A stretch of DNA of 64,000 nt, taken from Halovenus carboxidivorans. Lineage in GTDB: Archaea > Halobacteriota > Halobacteria > Halobacteriales > Haloarculaceae. Shown here piece by piece: positions 1 to 7,035 of this stretch. A program made the translations under genes and the position numbers. The notes below the pieces were generated by a model that had not been told where the DNA came from, made no database searches, and saw only the letters and a list, made by a program, of their open reading frames with translations. The stretch is taken from NCBI RefSeq assembly GCF_009831575.1, contig NZ_WUUT01000003.1:120747-184746 (forward strand). Direction: 5' to 3'. Position 1 is the first letter of the stretch. Each line of letters starts with the position of its first letter.

Positions 1-1
1 C

Positions 2-466
2 GATATTCTGGTCAATCACGCCAGCGGTGCGGCCTGGAAAGGCGCACGCGAGATCTCCCCGGACGAGTTCGAGCAGGCCTGGCGCGTGTCCGCCCGCGGC
101 GCCCTGCTGTGCTCACAGCAAGCGATTGCCGACATGGACGACGGCGGAACGATCATCTTCACCGGCGCGACCTCCGCGGTCAGGGGGCGTGACGGGGCCG
201 TCGGGTTCAGCGCCGCGAAGTTCGCCGTCCGGGGGATGGCGGAGTCGATGGCCAGAGAACTCGGTCCCGACGGAATTCACGTCGCACACGTCGTCATCGA
301 CGGCCAGATCGACACGCCGGCGCTTCGCCGGAACGACCCCAACCGCGACGAGAACTCACTGCTCGACCCCGACGAGATCGCCGAATCGTACTGGCATCTC
401 GTCGAACAGGACGAGACCGCCTGGACGCTCGAACTGGATCTACGGCCCTCGGTCGAAGAGTTCTAA
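2..466 (+). CDS. SDR-family oxidoreductase, 5' end cut by window edge
   Basis: The frame is open from the first base, so the start and cofactor-binding N-terminus lie outside the window; 154 residues remain of a family usually 230-260 long. The fragment begins with DILVNHASGAA, the NNAG-like turn after the fourth strand of the Rossmann fold, here NHA. The segment FTGATSAVRG followed by GFSAAKFAVRG is the usual active-site region, but the catalytic Tyr of YxxxK is Phe (codon 206-208), while the Lys is kept. The end, HVAHVVIDGQIDTPA, is typical of SDRs. Some atypical SDRs also carry Phe here, so a classical Tyr-dependent dehydrogenase is unlikely. Its stop overlaps the stop of the convergent next gene by 4 bases. 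The substrate cannot be told. Confidence 0.85.
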   Translation, partial: DILVNHASGAAWKGAREISPDEFEQAWRVSARGALLCSQQAIADMDDGGTIIFTGATSAVRGRDGAVGFSAAKFAVRGMAESMARELGPDGIHVAHVVIDGQIDTPALRRNDPNRDENSLLDPDEIAESYWHLVEQDETAWTLELDLRPSVEEF

Positions 467-873
467 GCCATGAGCCGCTGGTGCTCGGGCTTCATACACC
501 GGTCCTGGACGACGCGTTTGCCGGCCTGTTCGGCCCGTTCGACCGCCTCGTCGTCGTGGATCCCCAACTGGAGCCAGATCACGCCCGCGTCCTCGCGGTC
601 GAGCGCGCTGTCGACGATGCCGCTGACCTCCTCGCTCGGCCGGAACACCTCGACGATATCGATCTCGCCGGGGACCTCCTCGAGGGAGTCGTAGGCCTTC
701 TTGCCGAAGATTTCGTCCGCGTACGGATTCACCGGCACGATATCGTAGCCGTGTCGGTCGAGATAGCTCGGGATGTCGTGGGCGTCTTTGCCGGGCGTGC
801 TCGAACACCCGACAACGGCAACGCGGTCGTACTCCAGGATTGAACGGAGTTCGTCGTCGTCGGTGACTGGCAT
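463..873 (-). CDS. CoA-binding domain protein (YccU-like)
   Basis: A 136-residue single-domain protein of the CoA_binding family (Rossmann fold related to the succinyl-CoA synthetase alpha subunit). The nucleotide-binding start is VAVVGCSSTPGKDAHDIPSY, followed by GYDIVPVNPYADEIFGKKAY and a conserved VEVFRPSEEV and GVIWLQLGIHDDEA. The C-terminal VVQDRCMKPEHQRL contains the Cys that is conserved in the family. I chose the Met of MPVTDDDEL because the upstream extension (MTLRLCYRR) does not fit the fold. Family members bind CoA but their physiological role is not established. Convergent with the SDR gene. Confidence 0.85.
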   Translation of the reverse strand: MPVTDDDELRSILEYDRVAVVGCSSTPGKDAHDIPSYLDRHGYDIVPVNPYADEIFGKKAYDSLEEVPGEIDIVEVFRPSEEVSGIVDSALDREDAGVIWLQLGIHDDEAVERAEQAGKRVVQDRCMKPEHQRLMA

Positions 874-1299
874 ACGTCGGTAACATAGCCGGAGAGTCAC
901 AAAGATGTTGTGCCGTGGTGATCCACCACAAACGAGCCGTCGACACCGCCGCCTGTCGTCTAGGCCCCTGTCTTCCGTGTTACCGACTGCTCGTTCAAAA
1001 AATAAGAACTCGAATCTGACTCAACATTTGGAATTATCTGATACGATACAGTATTGTGATACTGTTATGTGTCTCATGTTCACGTAGACCGCCACACAGC
1101 TGCCGCTGAAAGATATTACACTATTTCCGTAAACGGGGGAATAATTGAAAATGCAAATATTAAATCCCAGATAACCTAATATACGGGCGACGACTGGATC
1201 GCGAGCGCGCGCCGAAAACTGTGGGTCAGTATATCCCAATTGTTACAGTATCGCAAGTTGTAGCGATTTCCAATACTTTATGCCCTGGGCAACCGACGT
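874..1299. other. Intergenic region with AT-rich upstream of pckA
   Basis: No convincing gene on either strand. The stretch 1000-1170 is clearly AT-richer than the surroundings. It holds a perfect inverted repeat (1048-1065) and a second copy of its half-site (1245-1251), described separately. A TATA-like box at 1272-1282 lies 20-30 nt before the two possible pckA starts. Confidence 0.5.
1048..1065. promoter_or_regulatory. Inverted repeat ACAGTAT-N4-ATACTGT, candidate operator
   Basis: The sequence reads ACAGTAT, TGTG, ATACTGT: two perfect 7-bp arms with a 4-nt spacer inside an AT-rich intergenic region. The same half-site ACAGTAT occurs again at 1245-1251, about 50 nt before the pckA start. 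This is the form of a site for a dimeric regulator. The regulator is unknown. It could serve pckA on the plus strand or the CoA-binding gene on the minus strand. Confidence 0.4.
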
Positions 1300-2829
1300 A
1301 TGAACTACATGAGTCAAAGGGTGGAACGATCCCGTCTCCAGGAGGAGTTCCCGGATCCCGAGGTCGCCGACAACGTCGTGTACAATCCGACATTCGAGCA
1401 GTTGCGGGAGTTTGCGAGCCACGACGAGCGGACGACCGAGTACGGAAGTCCCCGGTACGTGAGCGAGCAGAAATCCCGGAGTGCGGACCAGACGAAAAAC
1501 CTGATCGACGACGAGTTCGTCGACGACGACTGGGAGGCGATCACCGACGCGCTCGATTCGCTCGAGGACCGCGAACTGGTCTGTCTGGACCGACGCGTCG
1601 GTAGACACGAACAGACGGCCTTTACCTGCCGGCTGTTCGTCCCCAAGCCGTACGCCCGGATCGCGCTGGCGTGGGGGAAACTTCTCGAACCGGCCGACGG
1701 CGAGCCGGATTTCCAGACGCTGCAACTCCCGGAGTGGGACGAACAGGACGGCCGACAGCGCCGCATCCGAGTGCTGCCCGACGAGGGGCTGACGTTCGTT
1801 CTGGGCAGTGATTACACGGGTGAGGCCAAGAAGTCGTTCCTGCGGCTGTTCATGCGGCGGGCCAAAGAGCTTGGGGGGCTCGGCATCCACGCCGGCAGCA
1901 AACGGGTCACCATCGAAGCCGACGGCGAGCACAAGACCGTCGGACAGGCCTTCCTCGGCCTGAGCGCGACGGGGAAATCGACGCTGACCGGTCACGGCTG
2001 TTGGCTCGACGAGCCAGAGGGGGCAGAGATGCTCCAGGACGACGTCTGTGCGCTGCTGCCGGACGGACAGGTCACCGGTAGCGAGGGCAACGGACTGTAC
2101 ATCAAAACCGACGGCCTCGACGCCGAGGAACAGCCAGCCCTGTACGACGCCGCGACTCACGAAGAAGCCGTCTTCGAGAACGTCTGGGTCGACGAGGACG
2201 GGACAGTCGATTTCGACAACACCGACCTGACCGCCAACGGACGCGCGGTGATCCGCCGGGAGGATCTCTCCTCGGCCTCGGAGGATATCGACATGACCGA
2301 GGGCGTCGACCAGATTTTCTTCATCACTCGGAACCCGATCATGCCGCCGGTGGCCCGACTCGACGACCGACAGGCCGCCGTTGCCTTCATGCTCGGTGAA
2401 TCGATCCAGACCAGCGCCGGCGACCCCGACGCGGCGGGCGAATCCATCCGCGTCGTCGGGACGAATCCCTTCATCATCGGCCCGGAAGGCGAGGAGGGCA
2501 ACCGCTTCCGCGAACTGATCGCCGAAAACGACGTCGAGTGTTTCGTCATCAACACCGGCCACGTCGGCCCGGGTAAGGCCGATATCGGCGTCCGCGAGTC
2601 GGTAAACATCCTCGTCGGCGCCGCCCGCAACGAGATCGAGTGGCGCGAAGACGACACCTTCGGCTTCGAGGTGCCCGAGGACGTGCCCGGTATCGATGTC
2701 GAACCGTTCTATCCCCCGACTCACTACGAGAACTTCGAGGAGGAACTCGACTCGCTCCGCGCGGAGCGTCGCTCCTATCTCGAACAGTTCGAGAGCCTCT
2801 CCGAGGATATCATCGACGCCGTCTACTGA
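1300..2829 (+). CDS. pckA: Phosphoenolpyruvate carboxykinase (ATP type)
   Basis: Converts oxaloacetate plus ATP to phosphoenolpyruvate, the entry step of gluconeogenesis, in the cytoplasm. The 509 residues fit the ATP-dependent family. The P-loop is FLGLSATGKSTLTGHG near residue 218, followed by the kinase-2 segment EMLQDDVCALL and the later adenine region DLTANGRAVIRRED. Further conserved blocks are FFITRNPIMPPVARL and VINTGHVGPGKADIGV. The N-terminal 150 residues are less conserved and look specific to haloarchaea. Two starts are possible, ATG 1300 and ATG 1309; the TATA-like box at 1272-1282 would place a leaderless transcript start at or near either. A palindrome and its half-site upstream may regulate it. 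Confidence 0.93.
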   Translation: MNYMSQRVERSRLQEEFPDPEVADNVVYNPTFEQLREFASHDERTTEYGSPRYVSEQKSRSADQTKNLIDDEFVDDDWEAITDALDSLEDRELVCLDRRVGRHEQTAFTCRLFVPKPYARIALAWGKLLEPADGEPDFQTLQLPEWDEQDGRQRRIRVLPDEGLTFVLGSDYTGEAKKSFLRLFMRRAKELGGLGIHAGSKRVTIEADGEHKTVGQAFLGLSATGKSTLTGHGCWLDEPEGAEMLQDDVCALLPDGQVTGSEGNGLYIKTDGLDAEEQPALYDAATHEEAVFENVWVDEDGTVDFDNTDLTANGRAVIRREDLSSASEDIDMTEGVDQIFFITRNPIMPPVARLDDRQAAVAFMLGESIQTSAGDPDAAGESIRVVGTNPFIIGPEGEEGNRFRELIAENDVECFVINTGHVGPGKADIGVRESVNILVGAARNEIEWREDDTFGFEVPEDVPGIDVEPFYPPTHYENFEEELDSLRAERRSYLEQFESLSEDIIDAVY

Positions 2830-2841
2830 GGTCGGCTCTTT

Positions 2842-3123
2842 TCACCCGCCGGTGACCGGCGGAAACATCGCGAGTTCTTCGACGTCTCCGAGATCCGTCT
2901 CCCAGCCCTCTGCCGAGTGGAACGGATCTTCGCCGTCACAGAGCAGGCGGAGGTGGTCCTGCAACGCTCCCTCCTCGTCGAGCACCTGCGATTCGAGTTC
3001 CGGATGCGCCGCGAGCAGCGCATCGAAGGCGTCACGAAGCGTCGGTTCCTCGGCGTCGACGCTCACTTCGAGCACGTTGTCGCCGACGGTCTCCGAGAGC
3101 GTCGCGAACAGTTTCCATCGCAT
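2842..3123 (-). CDS. SAMP1-like ubiquitin-like modifier / MoaD-family protein
   Basis: A 93-residue beta-grasp protein ending in the diglycine FPPVTGG needed for C-terminal adenylation. It starts MRWKLFATLSETVGDNVLEV, close to SAMP1 of Haloferax as I remember it, and has the family's VLDEEGALQDHLRLLCDGED loop. SAMP1 serves both as a protein tag activated by an E1-like enzyme (UbaA) and as a MoaD-like sulfur carrier for molybdopterin. I used the Met 16 codons inside the longest frame because it aligns with SAMP1 and the preceding residues do not. No E1 or protease gene is next to it; it lies between pckA and the RCK-type genes. Confidence 0.85.
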   Translation of the reverse strand: MRWKLFATLSETVGDNVLEVSVDAEEPTLRDAFDALLAAHPELESQVLDEEGALQDHLRLLCDGEDPFHSAEGWETDLGDVEELAMFPPVTGG

Positions 3124-3167
3124 GGTCGATACTCGCGCGTCCAGCGCAAAGAGAATTACTCGTCGTG

Positions 3168-5336
3168 TCACTCGTCGAGGCGCATATCCCCGCCGGGACT
3201 GTCGGAGACGTCGTCCTCCCAGTCGGCCTCGCCGGACTCGAACTCCTCTTTCAGTTGGGCGAAGGAGGTTCCGCCGCCGCTGCTGTCCTCGTCGTCATCG
3301 TCCCCTTCCTCGTCGTCCGCGCTCTCCTCCTCGTCTTTGCCCCCATCGTCGGCATCGGAGTCAGACTCTTCCTCGACATCGGAGAACAGCCCCTCCTCCT
3401 CCGACAGATCCAGTTCCGACACGTCCTCGCCTGATTCCTCCTCGAATTCGAGGTCACCGATGTCGTCGGAGATGCTGTCGCCGTCCTCGCCCTGCAGGTC
3501 GTCGTCGATGTCGACTCCGCCGAGTCCGCTCTCGCTGTCGTCGTCCTCGAAACTGATTTCGGCCTCGTCGAGACCGACGAGTTCGCCGTCCCCGCCGTCG
3601 TCCTCGCGTTCATCGCTCTCGCTGTCGTCGTCCTCGAAACTGATTTCGGCCTCGTCGAGGCCGACGAGTTCGTCGTCCGTCTGCTCGTCTCCGGTCTTGT
3701 CGTCGCCGTCCTCGGCGAAGGCAATCTCGATATCGTCCGAGTCGGGCAGGTCATCTTCCTCGTCGGTCGCGTCTGTCTGCGGCTGCTGTTTCTGGGCGTC
3801 GTCCTCCCAGTCGGCCTCGCCGGACTCGAACTCCGATTTCAGTTCGTCGAAGGAGGTGCTGTCGCCGTCCGCGGATTCAGATGTCGACCCCTCGGCGGTC
3901 TCGGCTGTCGCCTCGGTGGTGTCGCCCGGATCGGTCTCCTCGAAGTTGGCCTTGATTTCCTTGAAGGAGTCCGACCCCGCTTTCCCCGCAATCGGTTCCT
4001 CACTCGACTCGTCTGGATCGCTCGCCGTCGGCTCCCGCTCGCTCGTCTCTCCGGGGGCCTGCTCGTCGCTGGCGGGGAGTCCGTCCGCTCCCGTCGGTTC
4101 CTCCCGGGCGGTCGCCGTCGGCTCTCCGGTCTGGATCCCTTCCTCGGGCGGGGCCTGGTCGCTGTCGAGCGCTTCGCTGCTGGCAATCGACGGATCGAGC
4201 GCCGTCGCGCCCGCCTCGAGTCGCCGGAGTTCGCCCGGCGTCGCGATCACGAACAGCAGATCGCCCGGAGCGAGGCGGTACTCGTCGCCGGGGAACGGCA
4301 CCGGGTCGCCGTCGTCGGGACGGATCGCCGTGATCGTCAGCGCAATCGCACCGACCGCCATCCCGTGGAGCGGGCTCCCGGCCTCGACTGTCACGGTGCT
4401 GAACGTCTCCTCGGCCGCTCGCAACAGCGAGGCGAACTCCCGATCCGGGCGGTCGTTGACTGGCAGCGTCACCAGCCGATACCGTCGCGTGGGGTCGACT
4501 CTCGGCGTGTCCGCGGCGTCGATTGCGATTGTCACCACCTCCCCGGCGGTTCCCCGTAGCTCTCCGGTACAGACACGCTCCATCGACTCCGGCTCCCACA
4601 CCTGGACGATATCGCCCGTGCTGGCCGAGAAGCCGGGGTCGGCCCGAACCGCGACCGCGTTCGTCGCCGGCGGCAGCGTCGCGCCGATTCCCGCCGCACG
4701 CGTCCCGACAGCCAGCGACTCGACATCACCGTACTCGTCGAAACTGATGTCGGCGACGCCGATCCCGTAATCAGACCGGAGCTGTTCGGTGAGTCGCTCC
4801 TCCAGTTCGTCGACGGTCAGCCCGCGCGGGAACACGAACTGCGAGCCGCCGAGATCCTCCTTGACCCGTCGCGGAACCGGATCGTAGCCGGGCGCGTCCT
4901 CGACTGTCGGCGGCAGCGAGACGGTCGTCACCTGCCCGACGGTCTGTGCGAGTTGGCTCACCCCGTCGGCGCTCTCCTGGGTCGGCGACCAGACGAGCAC
5001 CTCGACGCCGAAGAGATCACCGACCGCGCGGCCGAGCGCCGCGCCGCCGACGGCCAGCCCCAGCGCGCCGATGTCGAACAGCGCCGCCGCCAACTGCGAC
5101 GGGTCGGTCTCCTCCAGCAGCACTTCGAGCGCCGGAGCGGTCCCGAGATACAGCGCGACGACCGACACGCCGACGGCGACCGCAAGCCACGCGGGGATGC
5201 GATCCTCCGCCGTCGAGCGATAGACCAGCGCGGCCACGGCCGCCGGCAGCGTCGCCATCGCACCGATCCCGAGCAACTGCGTCGTGATCGAGGCGGCGCT
5301 CTCGACGGTCGAGACCGTCGTCAGTGCGACGCTCAC
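3168..5336 (-). CDS. Membrane protein with RCK/TrkA-C-like domains and long acidic repeat tail
   Basis: A protein of 722 residues. Three membrane helices lie near residues 18-38, 46-68 and 84-108. A cytoplasmic part to about residue 385 follows and ends in a TrkA-C (RCK_C)-like domain, recognisable in SPLHGMAVG and DEYRLAPGDLLFVIATPGEL. The last 330 residues are extremely acidic and probably disordered. They hold two copies of ELVGLDEAEISFEDDDSES and a motif SF-x3-K-x2-F in three copies, two of them extended to EFESGEADWEDD. Second gene of an operon with the related upstream gene (46-nt gap). RCK_C domains usually sense ligands for K+ channels or transporters, but no selectivity filter is visible, so a regulatory role in ion homeostasis is inference. 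Confidence 0.8.
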   Translation of the reverse strand: MSVALTTVSTVESAASITTQLLGIGAMATLPAAVAALVYRSTAEDRIPAWLAVAVGVSVVALYLGTAPALEVLLEETDPSQLAAALFDIGALGLAVGGAALGRAVGDLFGVEVLVWSPTQESADGVSQLAQTVGQVTTVSLPPTVEDAPGYDPVPRRVKEDLGGSQFVFPRGLTVDELEERLTEQLRSDYGIGVADISFDEYGDVESLAVGTRAAGIGATLPPATNAVAVRADPGFSASTGDIVQVWEPESMERVCTGELRGTAGEVVTIAIDAADTPRVDPTRRYRLVTLPVNDRPDREFASLLRAAEETFSTVTVEAGSPLHGMAVGAIALTITAIRPDDGDPVPFPGDEYRLAPGDLLFVIATPGELRRLEAGATALDPSIASSEALDSDQAPPEEGIQTGEPTATAREEPTGADGLPASDEQAPGETSEREPTASDPDESSEEPIAGKAGSDSFKEIKANFEETDPGDTTEATAETAEGSTSESADGDSTSFDELKSEFESGEADWEDDAQKQQPQTDATDEEDDLPDSDDIEIAFAEDGDDKTGDEQTDDELVGLDEAEISFEDDDSESDEREDDGGDGELVGLDEAEISFEDDDSESGLGGVDIDDDLQGEDGDSISDDIGDLEFEEESGEDVSELDLSEEEGLFSDVEEESDSDADDGGKDEEESADDEEGDDDDEDSSGGGTSFAQLKEEFESGEADWEDDVSDSPGGDMRLDE
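3211..3840 (-). repeat. Duplicated segments coding the acidic tail repeats
   Basis: Two kinds of near-identical DNA repeat lie inside the tail of the RCK-like gene. About 54 bases at 3532-3585 recur at 3619-3672 (period 87) with only one or two changes; both encode LVGLDEAEISFEDDDSES. About 40 bases at 3213-3252 recur at 3801-3840 and encode EFESGEADWEDD. The nucleotide identity, including synonymous positions, points to fairly recent internal duplication rather than convergence on acidic codons. Confidence 0.75.
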
Positions 5337-5382
5337 CCGCTCTCACCCCCGACTCTCCCGTCGCAGGTCTCCCGATCCCACA

Positions 5383-6621
5383 TCAGACACCACCCGACTC
5401 GAAGGCCGTGAGATTCTCCCGCGTCCCCGCGGCGAACAGTTCGTCGCCGGTCTCCAGTCGCGTCTCGCCGTCCGGCGCGATCAGCCAGCCGTTCTCCTTC
5501 CGGACCGCGAGCACGGCCACGTCGTGTTCCTCTCGGAGATCCGTCCGGCCGAGCACCGTCCCAGCGAGGCGGCTCCCCGGACGGACGGCGATGCGCTTGA
5601 TCTGGTGGCCCGCTCGCCGGAGCATCGAGACGACCTCGTACTCCCGGTCGAGTTCCCGGGACTCGACGACGATTTTCGTCTCCGAGGCCCGCAGCAGGGG
5701 CTGTACGTCCGTCCGCGTGACGGCGACGGTCACCTGTCCCTCCCCGCCGTCGGTCGTCGGCGTCCTGACCTGTCGGGGCACCTCCTCGCCGTCCGCGGGG
5801 TCGTCGTCCGACCGTGGCTCGATGTCCTGTCGCGGCGTTTGTCCGTCGCCTGACCCCGCCGACCGGGCGCTGATGACCGTTCCGCGGACCTGTGCGCCGG
5901 GCGTGATCACCGTCACTTCGTCGCCGCGGGCGATTCCCGTCGGGACGAGCCCGGAGACGGTGACGGCGTGGCGGCCGCCGCCGACCCGTTTTGAGAGCCC
6001 CGAGAAAGGCGGTGCGGCGGCGACCTGCGCCCGACCGCGCTCGTCGATGTCGACCTCGGCGGTCGCGAGGTCGTAGGTCGTTTCGAGTCGGTCCGCGACC
6101 CGACGCTCTAGCTCGGAGAGGCGGAGATCGGCGGGCAACTCGAACTCGGCGTTTGCGATCTCTGCGCGCAGTTCCTCCGGTAGTGCCGGGTAACCATCTA
6201 CGTCCGTGACAGCGCCGACGACCCGAATACGGACCTCCGCGCCGTCGTCGATCAACTCCGCTCGGTCGGTCGCGATTCCCTGTCCGGTGAACTCCGTGAG
6301 CGAGAGCCGTCGCGGAAACTCCTCGGCCGTCGTGTCTCCCTTGCTGTGGGCGTACAGCGAGGCGGCGACGACGACACCGACCGCGAGCGCGAGTCGGAGC
6401 GGGCCGGCGGCGGCGAGCACCGGTTCGTCGACGACGACGAGCACCGCGGCGTTCGCCGCCGCGACGACGAGACCGATTCCGACCGCACCGGCCCGGGGAA
6501 GCGATAGTCCCTCCCGATATCGAAAGCCGAAACTGGCCGCCCAGACCCCGAGCGCCGGGCAAACCCCGACGAGGGCACCGAGATAGAGCCCGAGCAGTAC
6601 GTCGACGGGCAGGGATACCAT
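5383..6621 (-). CDS. Membrane protein with C-terminal TrkA-C-like domain
   Basis: 412 residues, first gene of the two-gene operon with the 722-residue relative downstream. Hydrophobic segments near residues 5-28, 44-62 and 68-86 form a small membrane domain. The cytoplasmic part has a region ELPADLRLSELERRVADRL like that of the partner, and ends with IAVRPGSRLAGTVLGRTDL and TGDELFAAGTRENL, typical of RCK_C ligand-binding modules. It lacks the acidic tail of its partner. Start chosen at MVSLPVDVLLG because the upstream extension MPVCSSC precedes the membrane helix without reason. The two genes probably form one complex; the ligand is unknown. Confidence 0.78.
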   Translation of the reverse strand: MVSLPVDVLLGLYLGALVGVCPALGVWAASFGFRYREGLSLPRAGAVGIGLVVAAANAAVLVVVDEPVLAAAGPLRLALAVGVVVAASLYAHSKGDTTAEEFPRRLSLTEFTGQGIATDRAELIDDGAEVRIRVVGAVTDVDGYPALPEELRAEIANAEFELPADLRLSELERRVADRLETTYDLATAEVDIDERGRAQVAAAPPFSGLSKRVGGGRHAVTVSGLVPTGIARGDEVTVITPGAQVRGTVISARSAGSGDGQTPRQDIEPRSDDDPADGEEVPRQVRTPTTDGGEGQVTVAVTRTDVQPLLRASETKIVVESRELDREYEVVSMLRRAGHQIKRIAVRPGSRLAGTVLGRTDLREEHDVAVLAVRKENGWLIAPDGETRLETGDELFAAGTRENLTAFESGGV

Positions 6622-6858
6622 ACATGAACTGCAAACAGGCACGTTGAAATAACTTTCTGCGCTCGTATCAGCGGCTGAAAACAGTTCCGCAGTCGCGGTG
6701 TCGACGTTTTCCCGTGGTCCTCGGAGCGCCCAGTCTGTTTCCCTCCGACCGACAGTGCCGAGTCGATACTTCAGATCGACCCGAGATCATCGCTTTCGGG
6801 CGAACTGCGTGTACAGCCCCGCGGTAGCTATTTGGACGCCAGGGCCGTAGCCGCGCGT

Positions 6859-7035
6859 ATGGGGCTCAAATACGACCTCACGAACGGCATCATCTCGCTG
6901 GTTATCGGCGTCGCGATCACGAAACTGACCGCGGACGAGGAGGAGGGACCGTACGACCTCTCGGAGCTTCTCCTGTCGGTCGCCGTCGCCTCCTTCTTCT
7001 CGGGATTTTTCACGAGTTACTTCGTCGGTGAGTGA
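6859..7035 (+). CDS. Small membrane protein, function unknown
   Basis: 58 residues starting MGLKYDLTNGIISLVIG, with hydrophobic stretches near residues 9-23 and 37-55 separated by an acidic loop TADEEEGPYDLSEL. A box GTAGCTATTTGG about 30 nt upstream supports a leaderless start at this ATG rather than the earlier in-frame Met. Its stop codon is directly adjacent to the stop of the convergent uvrA. I do not recognise the family. Confidence 0.65.
   Translation: MGLKYDLTNGIISLVIGVAITKLTADEEEGPYDLSELLLSVAVASFFSGFFTSYFVGE

Noticed and set aside
3211..3840. CRISPR-like or mobile repeat
   Set aside because: The repeats lie in frame inside a coding tail and differ in spacing; they are internal duplications. 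No CRISPR array or insertion sequence was seen in the window.
2917..4770. Ser-rich frame of about 600 codons opposite the acidic-tail gene
   Set aside because: Poly-Ser comes from reading the Asp/Glu codons of the tail backwards; no start or family.
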